Shown here: piece after piece, positions 43,661 to 51,781 of the stretch | Numbering within the stretch: the first letter of the stretch is position 1 | Layout of the letters: each line of letters begins with the position of its first letter | Origin: Actinocatenispora sera | Lineage (GTDB): Bacteria; Actinomycetota; Actinomycetes; Mycobacteriales; Micromonosporaceae | Length of the DNA: 64,000 bases | Reading direction: 5' to 3' | NCBI RefSeq assembly: GCF_018324685.1 | Contig: NZ_AP023354.1 | Coordinates: forward strand, 5,766,001-5,830,000 | Program-made: the position numbers and the translations under genes | The notes under the pieces: model-generated | Told to the model about the DNA's origin: nothing | Seen by the model: only the letters and a program-made list of their open reading frames with translations | The model's database searches: none

Positions 43661-45759
43661 TCAGCCGTACGCGATGTGGTGCGAGGGCTTGTGGAAGCCG
43701 CGGATCGGCTGGCCGGACAGGTCGGTGAGCATCGTCTTCGCGACGGCGACGTCCACCGAGCTGGAGATGCCGGCGCCGACCGAGTCCCACGGATTGTCGG
43801 GCGTGCAGGCGGTGGCGGCCGCGGCGATCTGCGGGGTGAACCCGACGAACGACTCCGTCGCGTTGGTCTCCGAGCTACCGGTCTTGCCGCCGAGCGGCCG
43901 GGAGCCGAACATCTTCCCGACCTCGGGGCGGTGCCCCCGTTGCACTTGTGGTAGAAGCCCTGCTGGCCCACCGGGCAGCGGGCGGCGTCGGTGGCGGCCC
44001 GCGCCACGTCCTTGGAGACCGCGCGATGGCACTGCGGCTTCGCCGCGTCCGACGCGTGCCCCCGGGCGTCCACGATGGACTTCACCGGCAGTTCCTTGCA
44101 GTAGATGCCCTCGGCGGCCACCGTGGCGTACGCGTTGGCGAGGTCCAGCGGGGTGGTCTGCGCGACGCCGAGGGTGAACGCGCCCCAGCCGTTCGACCGG
44201 CCCTTGGAGGCGTACACCGCGTCGCTGTGCGCACGGAACTTGATGCCGAGCCGCTTGGCCATGTTGACCGCCTTCTCGGCGCCGATCTTCTGCTCCAGCC
44301 AGACGAAGTAGGTGTTGACCGAGCGGCCGTAGCCGTCCCACATGGTCCGGTAGCCGTCCATCCACTTCGGGTTGTCGTTGACCGGTGAGTAGTAGCCGTT
44401 CCCGGCGATGTAGTTGGTGCGCAGCGGGCTGGGCGCGTGGAAACCGGTGTCCAGCGGCAGCCCGGACTCCAGCGCGGCGAGCATGGTGAACATCTTGAAC
44501 GTCGACCCGGTCTGGTACCCGTTGACGTCACCGCCACCGGCGATCAGCTGGTCGACGGTGTTCGGCCGGTTCTTCATCCCGGCCGGGTTCTTCTTCAGGC
44601 TGTAGTCGCGGTTGACCGACATCGCCACCACCCGGCCGGTGTGCGGCTCGATTGCGGCGATCGGCAGCGCCTTGGTGTTGGTCTTCGAGTACACCGCGAG
44701 CGAGGCCTTGCGGGCCGACGCCTGCACCTTCGGGTCCATCGACGTGACGATCTTGTACCCGCCGGTGCGCAGCGTGTTCTCCCGCGCCGCCGAGGTCGCA
44801 CCGAACTGCTTCTGCTGGTCCCACCACTGCACGAACCAGTCGCAGAAGAAGCCCCAGTCCCGGTGCTTGCTCGGAACCTCGGTGCAGCCGTTCGGCGTGC
44901 TCGACGGGCGCAGCCCGATCGGCGCCGCCTTGGCCCGCTTCGCCTCCGCCTTGCTGATGTAGTGCAGCTTGGCCATCGAGTCCAGCACGTACGAGCGGCG
45001 TACCAGGGCGGCCTTGCGCCCGGCCGGGCCGGACTCCGGGTCGAACGCGTCCGGCGACTTGACCACCCCGGCGAGCAGCGCGGCCTGCGGCAGCGTCAGC
45101 TTGTCCGGCGTGGTGTCGAAGTAGACCTTCGACGCCGCGACGATCCCGTACGCCTGGTGGCCGAAGTAGACGATGTTCAGGTAGCCCTGCATGATCTGCT
45201 TCTTGGACAGCTTGCGCTCCAGCGCCAGCGCGTAGCGCATCTCCTGGATCTTGCGGGCCATCGACTGCTCGGTCGCGGCGTGTAGCTCCTGCGGCGTCTT
45301 CGCCGAGTAGATCCGCACGTTGCGCACGTACTGCATGGTCAGCGTCGACGCGCCCTCGGAGACCTGCCCGGCGCTGCGGTTGGCCAGCAGCGCCCGCATC
45401 ACGCCGCGCGGATCGACGCCGTGGTGCCGGTAGAACCTGGTGTCCTCGGCGGCCACGATCGCGCGCTGCATCACCGTGGGGACGTGGTCGATCGTGGTGG
45501 GCGTCCGGTTGTCCGAGTAGAACGTGGTGATCAGCGTCTTGCCGTCGTTCGCGTACAGGTAGGAGTTCTGCGGCGGCGGGGGGATCTTCAGCTGGTCGGA
45601 CTCGTTGGTGAACACACCGGTACCCGACTTGACCGCGAGGCCGCTGATGCCGAAGCCCGGGAAGGCCAACAGCGCGACCACGATGCCGGCCAGAACACCG
45701 CACACCAACAGCGAAGCCAGGTCACCCAGCAGCGAATTCTGTCGACGCACCAACACCAC
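43661..45759 (-). pseudogene. Class A penicillin-binding protein, interrupted by a frameshift near its 3' end
   Basis: About 699 aa when repaired. N-terminal TM helix; GT51 transglycosylase motifs EDTRFYRHHGVD, EGASTLTMQYVRN and RKIQEMRYALALERKLSK; transpeptidase motifs STFK (GSTFKMFT) and SVN. After FYHKCNGGTA the frame shifts: EVGKMFGSRPLGGKTGSSET, carrying the essential KTG motif, continues in another frame to 43661. Adding one base at about 43925 restores it. The intact remainder suggests a sequencing error or a recent loss. The product would polymerise and cross-link peptidoglycan outside the membrane. Confidence 0.88.
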
Positions 45760-46040
45760 CCTCGTCCCGCCACGGAGGTGTAAACGATCTCCCCTACCCA
45801 GAATGGCACAGAACCGGATCAGCCCGACGATCCGCCATGCCGGTCATCCTTGATCATCGATGCTTTTTGCCCGGCACGGGCGAGGATCCGGGAATCTCAC
45901 CGGTAAAGAGTCGCCGACGCATACGCCGAGTGAGCGGGAGCGTGGGCGACGGCGAACCAGCCTGAACCAGGACACAAACGACCCCCGATGCGGAGTGCAT
46001 CGGGGGTCGCTTCGCGTCTGGTGTTACCCAGGCCCGTGGC
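45760..46040. other. Gene-free region between the PBP and cold-shock genes
   Basis: About 280 bases holding the PBP promoter region on the left, including a lone CTTGATCATCGATG, and the cspA terminator hairpin on the right (45979-46009). Nothing else seen. Confidence 0.6.
45979..46009 (-). terminator. Terminator of the cold-shock gene
   Basis: Perfect 13-bp stem CGACCCCCGATGC / GCATCGGGGGTCG with a 5-base loop; on the minus strand it is followed by TTTGTG. Lies 31 bases beyond the cspA stop. Confidence 0.8.
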
Positions 46041-46244
46041 TCAGATGCCGCGGACGCGCTCGGCCTGCGGGCCCTTCGCGCCCTGCGTCACGTCGAACTC
46101 GACGCGCTGGTTCTCCTCGAGGTTCCGGTAGCCGGAGCCCTCGATGGCGGAGAAGTGGACGAACACGTCCGGCTCGCCGCCGTCCGGCGTGATGAAGCCG
46201 AAGCCCTTGTCCGGGTTGAACCACTTGACCGTACCCTGTGCCAT
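46041..46244 (-). CDS. cspA: Cold-shock protein
   Basis: 67 aa, full length. RNP1 KGFGFI and RNP2 VFVHFSAI are intact, with GTVKWFN at the start. Single-stranded nucleic-acid-binding chaperone. AAGGAGAGTC RBS. Monocistronic between its own terminator and a long leader region. Confidence 0.97.
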   Translation of the reverse strand: MAQGTVKWFNPDKGFGFITPDGGEPDVFVHFSAIEGSGYRNLEENQRVEFDVTQGAKGPQAERVRGI

Positions 46245-46629
46245 GACTCTCCTTGTGGTAGCTACTCGGCCGCCGCGCGGACGACCGCCTTGTTGCGGCG
46301 GGAGCCGATCGACCCTTCGGAGAGATCTTCCCGAAAAACGAGACGCCCCGCTGTCACAAATCCCGCGTGCGCATCAAACGTTCGGGGAAACTACGACTGC
46401 AACGCCAAAAGGATACACGACTCGGAGCCGTTCGGGGCCGTACCGGCGTGCCGTGGACCACGCCCGGTTACTCGACCGGGACCGGTGGCCGCGCTTCCCG
46501 CTGGCCTGGGCCGATGACGCCGTTACTCTCGAAGGGAGGCCGGTGCGTTGCCGTTGGGCGCCCGGCCCCGGCCGCACGGGCCGCCGTTGCAGGTGGCCGC
46601 TCACCACCCACGCGGGAAGGAGCGGACTC
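46245..46629. other. Gene-free region between cspA and a small divergent gene
   Basis: 385 bases. The part next to cspA is relatively AT-rich (around 46325-46410) and would form its promoter and a long 5' untranslated region, as is usual for cold-shock genes. I see no convincing gene; a long plus-strand open frame across it lacks an RBS and conserved residues. Confidence 0.55.
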
Positions 46630-46851
46630 ATGCTCGATGTGGAGATCGAACTCGTCGGCGGACCCCGGGACGGGGAACGCATCACGGTGCCGCTGACCGA
46701 TCCGGTACCAGCCCCGCACCTGGAGATGACCACGGTGGACAGCACCGTGGACGGACTGCCCGACATCTGGCGGTTGAACTACCGCCGCGACGACGCACCC
46801 ACCGACGACGCCGTCTGGCGCTACCGGTTCCTGTCCACCCAACGCGGTTGA
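46630..46851 (+). CDS. Small conserved actinobacterial protein
   Basis: 73 aa from ATG at 46630, with GGGAAGGAG seven bases upstream. MLDVEIELVGGPRDGERITV is a pattern seen in several small actinobacterial proteins; the C-terminus carries DIWRLNYRRD and VWRYRFLS. No signal peptide or TM helix. Function unknown. Confidence 0.65.
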   Translation: MLDVEIELVGGPRDGERITVPLTDPVPAPHLEMTTVDSTVDGLPDIWRLNYRRDDAPTDDAVWRYRFLSTQRG

Positions 46852-46852
46852 G

Positions 46853-48169
46853 CTAGCTGTTCGACCCTGCCGCCGGCGGCTCCTCGTCGCCGGCGGCAGC
46901 ATGTTCGCCCACCGACCCGGACTCACCACCGGCGGCAGCGTGCTCCGGCCCAGAACCGGACTCGTCACCGGCGGCGGGGCGGCCCGTCCCGGGCTCCTCG
47001 TCGATGGCGGCCTGCGCCTCCGCGGCGTCGGCCAGCCGGTTCAGCCGGCCCAGCTCGGCGCCGACGACGACCAGCATCAGCACGTCCACCAGCACCGACA
47101 CGGTCGCCACGAACTGGGTCACGTCGAACTCGAAGACGCGGGTGAACAACAGGTTCACCAGCAGGCTGCGGTGGAACCAGGTGAACCCGCGCAGCCGGTC
47201 GTGGCGCAGCAGCCGCCACCCGCCGATCACCAGCACCAGGCACGTGACCGTCGAGGCGAGCCCCAGTACCAGCGGGATCGGGCCGGGCGCGCCCCGCCAG
47301 ACCGCGCCGGCCGGGCCGTCCAGCCGGCCCACCAGCCGGACACCGAACTGTGCACCCGAGTACGCGATCTGGGCCAGCAGCACGGCCACCGTGATGGTCG
47401 GCAGCGCCTGCGCGATCCGCCCCTGACCGTGCACCTCGCGCCGGGCCCACAGCCGCAACCTGGCCAGCAGCCGGTGCGGGTCGACGAACCGCAGCGGGTC
47501 GAACAGTTCCACCGGGTCGTCGGGTACCGCGCCGATCAGCGCCCGCGCCTCGGCCCGGCCCGGCGCCCGACCGGCCCGGTGCAGCTGGCGGCCGGCCGCG
47601 GCCCGGCGACGCGGGGTGAACCCGCCGACCACGCCGGCGACCGCCTGGTCGACCGCCGCCGCCAGGTGCTCGGAGGGATGGTGCGGCCGGCGCCCGTGCA
47701 GCGCGTGCACCAGCAGCACCAGGACCACCACCAGCACGTACATGATCGCCGTCGCTGGCCGGTAGAAGTAGTCGTTGTCGCTGGTGACGAACTTGCCCAC
47801 CTCGTCGATGAACAGCCCGATGCCGATACCGGCGAGCACCGAGGCGAGCGGCCGGATCACCGGCCCGACGAACGACAGCAGCAGGACCAGGCCGACGATC
47901 ATCAGCAGCCCGCCCCACAGCACGTGCGCGATGTGCAGGCCACCGCCGCCGACCTGCGGGTACCCGGCCAGCGCCAGGCCACCGCGGACCAGCAGCACCG
48001 TGCTGACCGCGGCGACCAGCATCGCGGTCAGGTGCGCGGTGGCCTGCGGGTCGCGGGGCAGGCCACGCACCAGCAACCACCGGGACAGTCCCCGGCCCGG
48101 CAGCTGGGTCAGCCCGGACTCCGGCGTGGCCTGCGGCGTTGCGGCGGGTTCGGGGTCGTTCGGCGGCAT
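46853..48169 (-). CDS. Polytopic membrane protein of unknown function
   Basis: 438 aa from ATG at 48167-48169. TAGGGT lies exactly 7 bases upstream on the minus strand (48182-48177), so the message is probably leaderless; this favours the ATG over an in-frame GTG 9 bases earlier. About eight hydrophobic segments, with GIGIGLFIDEVGKFVTSDNDYFYRPA as a conserved-looking reentrant motif, a basic cytosolic loop (PRRRAAAGRQLHRAGRAPGR) and a Gly/Glu/Ser-rich tail with a repeated AAAGxESGS motif. Similar proteins are found in actinomycetes without a known role. Confidence 0.75.
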   Translation of the reverse strand: MPPNDPEPAATPQATPESGLTQLPGRGLSRWLLVRGLPRDPQATAHLTAMLVAAVSTVLLVRGGLALAGYPQVGGGGLHIAHVLWGGLLMIVGLVLLLSFVGPVIRPLASVLAGIGIGLFIDEVGKFVTSDNDYFYRPATAIMYVLVVVLVLLVHALHGRRPHHPSEHLAAAVDQAVAGVVGGFTPRRRAAAGRQLHRAGRAPGRAEARALIGAVPDDPVELFDPLRFVDPHRLLARLRLWARREVHGQGRIAQALPTITVAVLLAQIAYSGAQFGVRLVGRLDGPAGAVWRGAPGPIPLVLGLASTVTCLVLVIGGWRLLRHDRLRGFTWFHRSLLVNLLFTRVFEFDVTQFVATVSVLVDVLMLVVVGAELGRLNRLADAAEAQAAIDEEPGTGRPAAGDESGSGPEHAAAGGESGSVGEHAAAGDEEPPAAGSNS

Positions 48170-48214
48170 GGCGGACACCCTACGAAAGCCGGCGGCGCGG
48201 CGCAGGCCCGGGCC

Positions 48215-48898
48215 TCAGGGCCGACGGAACCAGATCATCGGGTTGTGCGTACCCGGATGCACCGGGTCACCGAAGCCCAGGTCGGCCCGGCACTCCTGCA
48301 GCCGCCGGTACTGCCCCGGCGCGCGCTTCGCGGCCGCGGTGAAGTACCCGGCGCCGGCGTCGCGCAGGTAGCGCAGCAGCACCGAACCCTCCGAGTACGG
48401 CTTGGCCCGCCGGCCGTGGAACACGTCGTGCACGCTGACCGGGGTGGCGGCCGGGACCGCCGGCAGCAGCCGGTCCAGGTACCAGCGGGCGAACCGGGCC
48501 GAGTGCGCGGCGTCCAGGAACAGGTAGTCGATCCCGTCCGGCAGGGTCTGCTCCCGCACGTCACCGGCGACGAACCGCCAGCGCCCGTCGGCGAGCTCCA
48601 CCGGTACGTTGCGGCGGGCGTTCTCGATCCGGTCGTAGCTGGTCAGCGTGCCGGTCTCGTTGTCCCGCAGGGCGCGCAGCAGCCAGCTGGTGGACCAGCC
48701 GTGCAGGCAGCCGATCTCCACCACCCGCGCCGGCCGCTCCTGGCGGATCAGCAGGTAGGTCAGTTCGGCCTCGATGTCGTCGAGCTGCGCCCGCATGCCC
48801 GGCCGGTCGGCGAGCAGCCGCCGCTGCTCCTCCCGTACCGCCCGCAGTGGTTCGTGGTGTTTGACGTAGAGCTGTACCGCGTCGTCGATCGTCAGCAC
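48215..48898 (-). CDS. Class I SAM-dependent methyltransferase (Methyltransf_24-like)
   Basis: 227 aa from GTG at 48896-48898. EIGCLHGWSTSWLLRAL is motif I, LTSYDRIENARRNVP gives the acidic ligand, and DYLFLDAAHSARFARWYLD is motif IV, as in CmcI/Methyltransf_24 enzymes. HNPMIWFRRP ends the protein. Probably O-methylates a sugar or small molecule; a sugar or wall-component substrate would fit the family. A membrane-protein gene lies downstream. Confidence 0.82.
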   Translation of the reverse strand: MLTIDDAVQLYVKHHEPLRAVREEQRRLLADRPGMRAQLDDIEAELTYLLIRQERPARVVEIGCLHGWSTSWLLRALRDNETGTLTSYDRIENARRNVPVELADGRWRFVAGDVREQTLPDGIDYLFLDAAHSARFARWYLDRLLPAVPAATPVSVHDVFHGRRAKPYSEGSVLLRYLRDAGAGYFTAAAKRAPGQYRRLQECRADLGFGDPVHPGTHNPMIWFRRP

Positions 48899-49174
48899 GA
48901 CCGCTTCGCCCCCTTCGTACCGCCGGTCTGGCCGTTGACGGCGTGACGGTAGGAGCGCGCCCGGGTCCGGTACGTCCCGCGGCGGAACCAGAACCGACCC
49001 CCTACCCCGGCGGGACGTGACGCGGCCGCGTCCCACCCCGGCGGGACATGCCGGACATCGGCACCGACCGGCGGGGACCGGGCCGTCATCGGTACCGCCG
49101 GGGCGCCCGGCAGCGTGATCACGCTGGTTGACACGACCGGCTATGTTGGCCCGAAAACACGACGGAGGGCATCG
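48899..49174. other. Divergent promoter region of the PknG signalling operon
   Basis: Between the methyltransferase gene and the first micro-ORF of the signalling operon. No gene; contains a 16-bp palindrome and a promoter-like TATGTT. Confidence 0.6.
49111..49147 (+). promoter_or_regulatory. Palindrome and putative promoter of the glnX-pknG operon
   Basis: CAGCGTGATCACGCTG (49111-49126) is a perfect 16-bp palindrome, followed by TTGACA (49128-49133) and TATGTT (49142-49147). The palindrome would cover the -35 region of a promoter using TATGTT as its -10. Likely operator for an unidentified regulator. Confidence 0.5.
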
Positions 49175-49297
49175 ATGCTGGGCAGCACGTCGGGCACGGG
49201 CCGAACGGGCCAGGCCGGGATCCGTGTCCGCGCCACCGGCCGGCGCACGGTGGGCACCGATGGGTCGGTGCGGCTCGACGGGTCGGTGCCGCGATGA
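49175..49297 (+). CDS. Micro-ORF (40 aa) leading the glnX operon
   Basis: ATG at 49175 with a GGAGGG RBS; the product MLGSTSGTGRTGQAGIRVRA and so on is Gly/Thr/Arg-rich without a domain. Its TGA overlaps the glnX ATG (ATGA), and glnX has no strong RBS of its own. This suggests translational coupling, with the micro-ORF as entry point for ribosomes. Confidence 0.5.
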   Translation: MLGSTSGTGRTGQAGIRVRATGRRTVGTDGSVRLDGSVPR

Positions 49298-50619
49298 CGC
49301 TCGCTCCGACCGCGCCGGCGTCCCCGGCGCCGGCCGTCGACCCGACCCGGCCGGGCCTCGCCGCCCTGGCCCGCACCACCCCGGGCCGGTTGACCACCCT
49401 GCTGGCCCTGCTCGTCGTGCTCGGCCTGGCCTTCGGGGCCGCCATGGTCGTCGGCGTGCAGCAGCGCGGTGGCCGGCTCGACGAGGTGCGTTCGCACTCC
49501 GGTCCGCTGACCGTGCAGGCCCAGCAGCTCTACCGGTCGCTGTCCGACGCGGACGCGACGGCGGCCTCCGCGTTCCTCGCCGGCGGCGTCGAGTCGGCCA
49601 GCGCCGCCCGCCGCTACCAGCAGGACATCGCCGAGGCGGGCAAGGCGCTCGCCACCGCCAGCAACGCCGCCGGTGCGAACGCACGGGTGGTGCAGCAGCT
49701 CACCAGCCAGCTGCCGGTGTACACCGGCCTGGTCGAGACCGCCCGGGTCTACAACCGGCTCGGCATCCCGCTCGGCGCCGCCTACCTGCGCGAGGCGTCC
49801 GGCCTGATGCGCGACAAGCTGCTGCCGGCGGCCAAGTCGCTGTACCAGGCGGAGACCGCGCGGCTCGCCGACGACCGCTCGGCGGCGGCCGGGTTCCCCT
49901 GGGTCGCGATCCCGGTGGGGTTGCTGCTGCTGGCCGGTCTGGTGGTCGGGCAGGTCTACCTGAGCCGGCGCACCAACCGGGTGTTCAACCGCGGGCTGCT
50001 GGTCGGCTGCGCGGCGGCGGTGGTGGCGCTGCTGTGGCTCACCGTCTCGTGGGGTGCGCTGGCGAGCCATCTCGGCTCGGCCCGGGACCACGGCTCGGCG
50101 CAGGTCGAGGCGTACGCGCAGATCCGGCTCACCGCGCTGCAGGCCCGGGCGGACGAGTCGCTGACCCTGGTCGCCCGCGGCAACGGCGCGTCGTTCGAGC
50201 GAGACTTCCGGCAGCGGATGACCGACCTGGTCGGGTCGGACGGCAAGGGCGGCCTGATCGGTGCGGCCCGCAGCGGCGCGGACGACGCCCAGCGCCGGCA
50301 GCTCGACGCGGTCCGCAAGGACGTCACCGACTGGCAGGCGGCGCACGCCAAGGTGCGCTCCCTCGACGACGGCGGACAGTATCCCCAGGCGGTGAAGGTC
50401 GCGATCGGTTCCGGCCCGGGCAGCGCGGCCGACGCGTTCGGCAGTCTCGACCGGCACGCCGCGGGCGCGATCGAGGCGGCCAACGCGCGGTTCACCGACC
50501 AGGCCAGCGCCGCGGCGTCCAGCCAGACCGGTGCCGCGATCGGGCTCGGCGTGCTCGCCGCGCTGTGCGTGGTCGGCACCGCGATCGGCCTGCAGCGCCG
50601 GGTCGCGGAGTACCGATGA
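49294..50619 (+). CDS. glnX: GlnX-like transmembrane sensor
   Basis: 441 aa, the length of mycobacterial GlnX. Four TM segments: about residues 33-55, 203-226, 233-256 and 412-432. Two extracytoplasmic helical domains of about 145 residues lie between them, resembling four-helix-bundle chemoreceptor sensor domains. The next genes encode a GlnH-like binding lipoprotein and a PknG kinase, the same trio as in mycobacteria, where GlnX relays the GlnH amino-acid signal across the membrane to PknG. Function by analogy and synteny. Confidence 0.85.
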   Translation: MTLAPTAPASPAPAVDPTRPGLAALARTTPGRLTTLLALLVVLGLAFGAAMVVGVQQRGGRLDEVRSHSGPLTVQAQQLYRSLSDADATAASAFLAGGVESASAARRYQQDIAEAGKALATASNAAGANARVVQQLTSQLPVYTGLVETARVYNRLGIPLGAAYLREASGLMRDKLLPAAKSLYQAETARLADDRSAAAGFPWVAIPVGLLLLAGLVVGQVYLSRRTNRVFNRGLLVGCAAAVVALLWLTVSWGALASHLGSARDHGSAQVEAYAQIRLTALQARADESLTLVARGNGASFERDFRQRMTDLVGSDGKGGLIGAARSGADDAQRRQLDAVRKDVTDWQAAHAKVRSLDDGGQYPQAVKVAIGSGPGSAADAFGSLDRHAAGAIEAANARFTDQASAAASSQTGAAIGLGVLAALCVVGTAIGLQRRVAEYR

Positions 50620-50660
50620 GAAACGGGTGGGCGCGCGACAGCGCCGGAGTCGCGGCGAGT

Positions 50661-50748
50661 CCCATTTGTTCGCTGGCAAGGCGGAGGTGCGAGGGCATAC
50701 CGGTGTCGTATGCGCTCGTGCCGACAACGCGGCCAGCGAGCAAATGGG
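50661..50748. repeat. 88-base imperfect palindrome between glnX and glnH
   Basis: Outer arms CCCATTTGTTCGCTGGC (50661-50677) and GCCAGCGAGCAAATGGG (50732-50748) pair with one G-U type mismatch. Inner arms GAGGGCATAC (about 50691-50700) and GTATGCGCTC pair with one mismatch. The whole could fold as a long two-stage hairpin. It is in frame with glnH, with no stop codon, so it could also be read as a long N-terminal extension from ATG 50616. Confidence 0.8.
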
Positions 50749-50807
50749 GCCGGCGCGGCCCGGCAGACTATCGTGCACCAACCCGTAAGACGAGGGAGGG
50801 CACGCCG

Positions 50808-51776
50808 GTGCGGCGACGGGTGCGGGGTTTGCTCGCGGCGGGTGTGGCGGTGACGGCCCTGCTGGTCGTGGCGGGATGCGGGGCCTCGACGCTGCCGGAC
50901 GCCGGCCGGCCGGCGGCGCCGCCGCAGCCGGTCGGGGTGCAGGATCCGGCGAAGATCCCGGACGCCGAGCCGCAGGACACCTCCTGCGCCGCCGACAGCT
51001 ACCGCCCGCACGGATCGCCGGCCGACATGATGCACGGGTCGGCGGTGTCCCGGATCAAGGAGCGTGGCCGGCTGGTGGTCGGCGTCGACCAGAACACCTA
51101 CCTGTTCGGCTTCCGCGATCAGGACAACGACCTCAAGGGTTTCGACATCGACATGCTGCGCGAGGTGGCGCGGGCGATCTTCGGTGACCCGAACAAGATC
51201 CAGTTCAAGGTGATCACCTCCGCGCAGCGCATCCCGGTGCTGCAGAAGCACCAGGTCGACCTGGTGGCCGACGTGATGACCGTCAACTGCGAGCGGTGGA
51301 AGCAGGTGGCGTTCTCGTCGGTCTACTTCGACGCCGGGCAGCGGGTCCTGGTGCCGTCCGGTTCCACCGCGACGAAGCTCGGTGATCTCGGCGGCAAGAA
51401 GGTCTGCGCGGCGAAGGGGTCGACGTCGATCCGGGCGATCGCGGCCAACCCGGCGAAGCCGGTCCCGGTCGCGGTGGACGACTGGACCGACTGCCTGGTG
51501 ATGCTGCAGCAGCGGCAGGTCGCCGCCATCTCGACCGACGACACCATCCTCGCCGGGCTGAAGAAGCAGGACCCGAACACGAAGGTGGTCGGCCCCAAGT
51601 TCACCGACGAGCCGTACGGGATCGCGGCGAACCTCGACGACGTCGACCTGGTCCGGTTCGTCAACGGGGTGCTGGCGAAGATCCGCGGTGACGGTACCTG
51701 GAAGAAGCGCTACGACCAGTGGTTGACGGTGCTCGGTCCGGCGCCGAAGCCGCCGGCCGCCACGTACCGGGACTGA
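50808..51776 (+). CDS. glnH: GlnH-like amino-acid-binding lipoprotein
   Basis: 322 aa from GTG at 50808 with GAGGGAGGG upstream. Signal peptide MRRRVRGLLAAGVAVTALLV with lipobox VAGC. The periplasmic-binding-protein type 2 fold is clear: GRLVVGVDQNTYLFGFRD, LKGFDIDMLREVARAIFG, DLVADVMTVNCERWKQVAFS, DEPYGIAANLDDVDLVRFVNGVL. Expected ligands are glutamate or aspartate. With no ABC permease genes nearby it is probably a sensor, not a transport component. An in-frame ATG at 50616 would bury the signal peptide and is unlikely. Confidence 0.9.
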   Translation: MRRRVRGLLAAGVAVTALLVVAGCGASTLPDAGRPAAPPQPVGVQDPAKIPDAEPQDTSCAADSYRPHGSPADMMHGSAVSRIKERGRLVVGVDQNTYLFGFRDQDNDLKGFDIDMLREVARAIFGDPNKIQFKVITSAQRIPVLQKHQVDLVADVMTVNCERWKQVAFSSVYFDAGQRVLVPSGSTATKLGDLGGKKVCAAKGSTSIRAIAANPAKPVPVAVDDWTDCLVMLQQRQVAAISTDDTILAGLKKQDPNTKVVGPKFTDEPYGIAANLDDVDLVRFVNGVLAKIRGDGTWKKRYDQWLTVLGPAPKPPAATYRD

Positions 51777-51781
51777 CCGCG

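Noticed and set aside
50616-50807. In-frame 64-codon N-terminal extension of glnH starting at an ATG overlapping the glnX stop.
   Set aside because: It would precede a complete lipoprotein signal peptide, and GTG 50808 has its own RBS.
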